Assembly: GCA_007121535.1 (NCBI GenBank) | Contig: SKKK01000200.1 | Span: forward strand, 1-55,048 | Reading direction: 5' to 3' | From: Planctomycetaceae bacterium | GTDB lineage: Bacteria; Planctomycetota; Planctomycetia; Pirellulales; Pirellulaceae | Length of the DNA stretch: 55,048 nt | Part shown: positions 51,894 through 55,048 of the stretch, piece after piece | Layout of the letters: every line of letters begins with the position of its first letter | Position numbering within the stretch: the first letter of the stretch is position 1 | Notes under the pieces: generated by a model | What the model was told of the DNA's origin: nothing | Databases searched by the model: none | What the model saw: only the letters and a program-made list of their open reading frames with translations | Translations under genes and position numbers: made by a program

Positions 51894-53066
51894 ATGTTGC
51901 TCAAGAGATTCACTTCCTGGCTGACTGGATGCTTCGCGGTTTTTGCCGTAGCGGGGATCGCTCAAGCTCAATTTGTTCAGCCTTTCATCGAACCGGGGTA
52001 TTTCGATCACGATCTACAGTTCTTTGCCCCGGCCAGCGACATCGACACTTATGGAGGGCCCGTCATTCGAGAGGGCTGGTTCGGATCGTACGATCGCATG
52101 TACTTGCGAATGTCGCGTCCGGACGACGTGGACTCGAAGAACCGGGTCGACCGGGGTTGGGGAAACCGAGTGGACATAGGCTACATCATGAGCGGGGTCA
52201 ACCAAGATCATGGGTGGTTGTTTTCCCACTCGACCTACTCGACGGCCAACTGGTTCGAAACGTTTCAGGAAAAGATCAACCGGGTGAACGAAGATGACGA
52301 AGGTCGTCCACCACCGGACGATGACGACGACGAACGGGTCAATCCGGTTTCCGATCGCAATGACTACGGGCCGCCCGATCAAGCACGATTCTACCGAGTT
52401 CGCGACAGCTTGAACGTCGGTGACTTCAACAGTATCGAATTGAACAAACTGTTCCGGATGCCACCGTTGCACCATGGTGGTACTCTGGAGCCCTTCTTCG
52501 GATTCCGCTACGTGAAATTCACGAGCACATGGCAGCAACAGGATTACGTCCGCTACAACGAAGATGGCCTGGAGTTTCCGTTCCCGCCGGTGATCCCGAA
52601 CCGCACCATATTCGACCTGGTTGACGCGGAGACCGAGGATCTGATCACGGACCGGTACCTGTTCACCAACGATATGATCGGGGGCCAGTTGGGGATACGG
52701 TGGAGGCACCGAGTCAGCCGCTGGAATCTGTCCAGCGAACTGCGAGCCATCGGGTTCCACAATTTCCAGAATCTGGAACGAACGTTCGAGATCGAGCGGA
52801 CCTACTACGATGGTGGTGGCATGGGATCAGATGTGGAAGGACAGGTCCGTGCGAAGGAACGCCAGAACTTCTATACGAACTCGAGTTCGGTCGCGGCGGA
52901 TATCCGGATGCAAGCTGCCTACGAGCTGACGCGCGATGTTTCGTTCCAGGTCGGGATGCAGTACTTGGGATTCTACCGCGGTATCGGACGCGGGCGGTTT
53001 CTCGACTACAACTCGCAAGACCTGCATCTGGTCGGCGTGACGTTTGGCGTCGAGGTGAATCGATAA
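51894..53066 (+). CDS. BBP7-like outer-membrane beta-barrel protein
   Basis: 390 residues with a signal peptide (cleavage near AQA-QF). Alternating aromatic/polar strands, several GxRW or GFRY elements and a terminal strand HLVGVTFGVEVNR fit the BBP7-type barrel proteins found in planctomycetes. An unusually acidic loop (about 135-155, DEGRPPPDDDDDER) is probably surface-exposed. It is followed by a strong terminator. Confidence 0.8.
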   Translation: MLLKRFTSWLTGCFAVFAVAGIAQAQFVQPFIEPGYFDHDLQFFAPASDIDTYGGPVIREGWFGSYDRMYLRMSRPDDVDSKNRVDRGWGNRVDIGYIMSGVNQDHGWLFSHSTYSTANWFETFQEKINRVNEDDEGRPPPDDDDDERVNPVSDRNDYGPPDQARFYRVRDSLNVGDFNSIELNKLFRMPPLHHGGTLEPFFGFRYVKFTSTWQQQDYVRYNEDGLEFPFPPVIPNRTIFDLVDAETEDLITDRYLFTNDMIGGQLGIRWRHRVSRWNLSSELRAIGFHNFQNLERTFEIERTYYDGGGMGSDVEGQVRAKERQNFYTNSSSVAADIRMQAAYELTRDVSFQVGMQYLGFYRGIGRGRFLDYNSQDLHLVGVTFGVEVNR

Positions 53067-53103
53067 CCGGTTGCCGGCAGGCAGACGGAGTCAAATCTTC
53101 CCA

Positions 53104-53133
53104 GCGGGCGGCTTTCAGCCGCCCGTTTTTTTT
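53104..53133 (+). terminator. Rho-independent terminator of the barrel-protein gene
   Basis: CGGGCGGCT/AGCCGCCCG hairpin with a very short loop followed by a run of eight or nine T. Confidence 0.92.
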
Positions 53134-53253
53134 GCAATCTTGCACGGGTCCGAGTCCTCGTCTGCCAGAGCCTGGTGCCGGATACTCCGCAAGCCGAACT
53201 CACCGCAAATACGTAGGCTTGTGTGGAACGCCAACAGTCGTCACATTGTTGGT

Positions 53254-53751
53254 ATGGTCGGCAAGGGACAGCGTGTAAAATGGTTGATCGCAACCTGCGG
53301 GGGATTCGGTTATTCTCCGATTCTTCCTGGCACGATGGGCGCACTGTGGGGCGTTGCCATCTACTTGGGCATTGCCTTCTGGCTCGCGGAACCCTGGCAG
53401 ACGGCGGCGATTGCGCTGGCGCTGGTGCTGTCGAGTTGGGTAACGTTGGCTTTGAGTGATTGGGCGGAAGCGTTTTTCGGCGAAGAGGATTCCGGACGCT
53501 TCGTTACCGACGAAGTGGTTGGTTTCCTGGCCGTCGTCCTGTGTTTTCGTTTACCGAGTCCCTGGTTGACGATCTTGTGGGTTTTCCCGCTGATTCGTAT
53601 CATCGATATCGTCAAGGTTCCCCCAGCGCGGCGATTGGAGCATCTACCGGGCGGTTGGGGCGTGATCGCAGATGATCTTCTGGCGGCCGTTTACACGGTC
53701 GCGTTGCTCTACATCGTGCTGTGGTTGCAGCCCGATTGGTTTGTCGGTTGA
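53254..53751 (+). CDS. pgpA: Phosphatidylglycerophosphatase A
   Basis: 165 residues, integral membrane phosphatase making phosphatidylglycerol from its phosphate. GGFGYSPILPGTMGAL and TDEVVGFLAV are the conserved PgpA motifs; several membrane segments follow. The start at 53254 (MVGKGQRVKW) is the family-like one; the longer frame runs back through the terminator. Confidence 0.9.
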   Translation: MVGKGQRVKWLIATCGGFGYSPILPGTMGALWGVAIYLGIAFWLAEPWQTAAIALALVLSSWVTLALSDWAEAFFGEEDSGRFVTDEVVGFLAVVLCFRLPSPWLTILWVFPLIRIIDIVKVPPARRLEHLPGGWGVIADDLLAAVYTVALLYIVLWLQPDWFVG

Positions 53752-53822
53752 TTCGGTGATCGGCCGGTCAGCTTCGCCCGAAGTCGAGCTACGGGCGGCA
53801 GGAGTGCGGAGGGCGTATTCGA

Positions 53823-55048
53823 TCAACCGTACACAGGGTTGTGTATCGGGCGATCGATCAGCGAGTTCGCCTCGTCGTCGTCCGCAAATCGCTCGGCGTC
53901 GGGGTCCCAGTTCAATTTCCGGCCCGTCTGGACAGCGATATGGCCCAGATGGCAGAGCGAAGTGACACGATGGCCGACTTCGGCCGGTTGCAGCGTTTCC
54001 TCGCGAGACTTGACGCAATCGATGAAGTCCTGCTTGTCGCTCTTCAGCCTCAGGGTGCGGTCGTTGGGGCCGGGTTTCCAGGTTAGTAAAGAAGCGGGAT
54101 GGGCTTTGACTTCGCGGAAGTCGGCCCAGACCCATCCTTCACTGCCCTGAATACGAAAATAGGGGGTATCTGCACGGTAGACCCAGTGGATTCCGTTCGC
54201 AAATCGGTACTTGATTTCGAATTTCAGCATCACGTTCCAAAAGCTCTCAGGCGGCGGATAGCTGCCATGCCCTTCGATTTCGACGGGACCGGTTCGCTCC
54301 AATTCTGTCGCCCACATGGCGCCATCGTTCATGTGGGTTCCCCAATTGGTGATCATGCCGTCGCAGTAGTACAGATGCCGCATCCAGCCCGGACGCCCTC
54401 GAATGTCCTTCGGCGGATGCACTCGATTGAGCGTGTAGGGCGCGCGAGGCGCCGGGCCTTGCCAGCGTTCGTAATCCAATTCTTCGGGAACGGGCATCTC
54501 TGGTTGAGGCGGACAGGGCACATCGCTGCTCGGAACTCCGACCGAAACGGACTGGACTTCCCCGATCAAGCCATTTTGGACGATCGTCGCCGCTTGATGA
54601 ACACCGGGCACCGACCGAAACTCGCTATCGACCCGGAAGATCCGCCCCAAATCGCGACTCAATTCGCTCAGTTCCCGCCCCTCGGCGATCGTTCGCGTGA
54701 TCGGCTTTTCCAGCGAGACATCTTTGCCCGCCTTCATGGCCGCCACTGACATCGGTGCGTGCCAATGGTCGGGGGTCGAAATCAACACCGCATCGATATC
54801 CGAGCGGGCCAGCACGTCATGAAAGTCCAGATGAAGGTCGCAGCCCTTGTACGAACCACTGCGCTGGGCAGCTCCGTAGCTGGCATCGACCGCTTGCTTC
54901 ATCAGGTCCATGCGCCATCGATCCACATCACAGACGGCCACCACCTGCACATCGTTCATGCCCAGGAACTGTTTCAAGCTGACGAGATACGCCTGGCGTC
55001 CCGCTCCGATCATTCCGACGGTGATGCGGTCGCTGGCCGCCACACGGC
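53823..55048 (-). CDS. Gfo/Idh/MocA family oxidoreductase, 5' end outside window
   Basis: At least 406 residues; the frame stays open to the window edge, so the true start and any Tat leader are not visible. The nucleotide-binding start ITVGMIGAGRQAYLVSLKQF, STPDHWHAPM and EKPITRT identify the family. It is a paralogue of the protein at 20414-21865. The substrate is unknown. Confidence 0.9.
   Translation of the reverse strand, partial: RVAASDRITVGMIGAGRQAYLVSLKQFLGMNDVQVVAVCDVDRWRMDLMKQAVDASYGAAQRSGSYKGCDLHLDFHDVLARSDIDAVLISTPDHWHAPMSVAAMKAGKDVSLEKPITRTIAEGRELSELSRDLGRIFRVDSEFRSVPGVHQAATIVQNGLIGEVQSVSVGVPSSDVPCPPQPEMPVPEELDYERWQGPAPRAPYTLNRVHPPKDIRGRPGWMRHLYYCDGMITNWGTHMNDGAMWATELERTGPVEIEGHGSYPPPESFWNVMLKFEIKYRFANGIHWVYRADTPYFRIQGSEGWVWADFREVKAHPASLLTWKPGPNDRTLRLKSDKQDFIDCVKSREETLQPAEVGHRVTSLCHLGHIAVQTGRKLNWDPDAERFADDDEANSLIDRPIHNPVYG

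Overview
The window looks like a chromosomal segment of a planctomycete, possibly a Pirellulales relative. Evidence: GC-rich sequence, secreted Gfo/Idh/MocA and FAD oxidoreductases with twin-arginine leaders, a BBP7-like outer-membrane barrel protein, a Lys/Ala-rich histone-like protein, and several families of dispersed palindromic repeats. No ribosomal or transfer RNA gene and no CRISPR array was seen.

Layout. 1-9 kb: a truncated iron-sulfur/PAS sensor, a secreted serpin, a secreted FAD oxidoreductase, an S9 peptidase, a repeat block with a transposase relic, mogA, an M50 protease and a small histone-like gene. 9-22 kb: Mrp ATPase, a receiver-like protein, a degenerate sigma54-activator homologue, an RND efflux pair whose pump is joined in frame to an FAD oxidoreductase, an esterase and a Gfo/Idh/MocA protein. 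22-28 kb: a five-gene cassette with a BREX-type (DUF2791-like) ATPase, a relative that has lost its P-loop, two unknown proteins and a SNF2 helicase, followed by a scar of REP elements, a transposase relic and a duplicated helicase tail; it is a candidate defence island. 28.9-47 kb: a large minus-strand cluster for a hydrogenase/heterodisulfide-reductase-type complex. 47-55 kb: ordinary genes (small membrane protein, broken universal stress protein, ParA, rhomboid protease, TraB-like protein, barrel protein, PgpA, Gfo/Idh/MocA), plus a likely small RNA.

The main system is the 28.9-47 kb cluster. In transcription order it encodes a multidomain regulator (receiver, GcvH-like domain, maturation-protease-like domain), HdrC, HdrB, an HdrA N-terminal half fused to NuoE, an HndB-like ferredoxin, an HndC/NuoF-like flavoprotein, DRTGG, CBS-ATPase, DRTGG and PHP-ATPase signalling proteins, a NuoG-type ferredoxin fused to the HdrA C-terminal half, MvhD, the small and large [NiFe] hydrogenase subunits, then a sensor kinase and a sigma54 activator. 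Almost every junction overlaps or is tightly spaced. A near-perfect sigma54 -24/-12 promoter lies just upstream of the first gene, matching the activator at the far end. The parts suggest one soluble electron-bifurcating assembly linking H2, NAD(P)H, ferredoxin and a disulfide-type acceptor, with HdrA divided between two polypeptides that each carry a Nuo module. This function is inferred from family knowledge and has not been shown.
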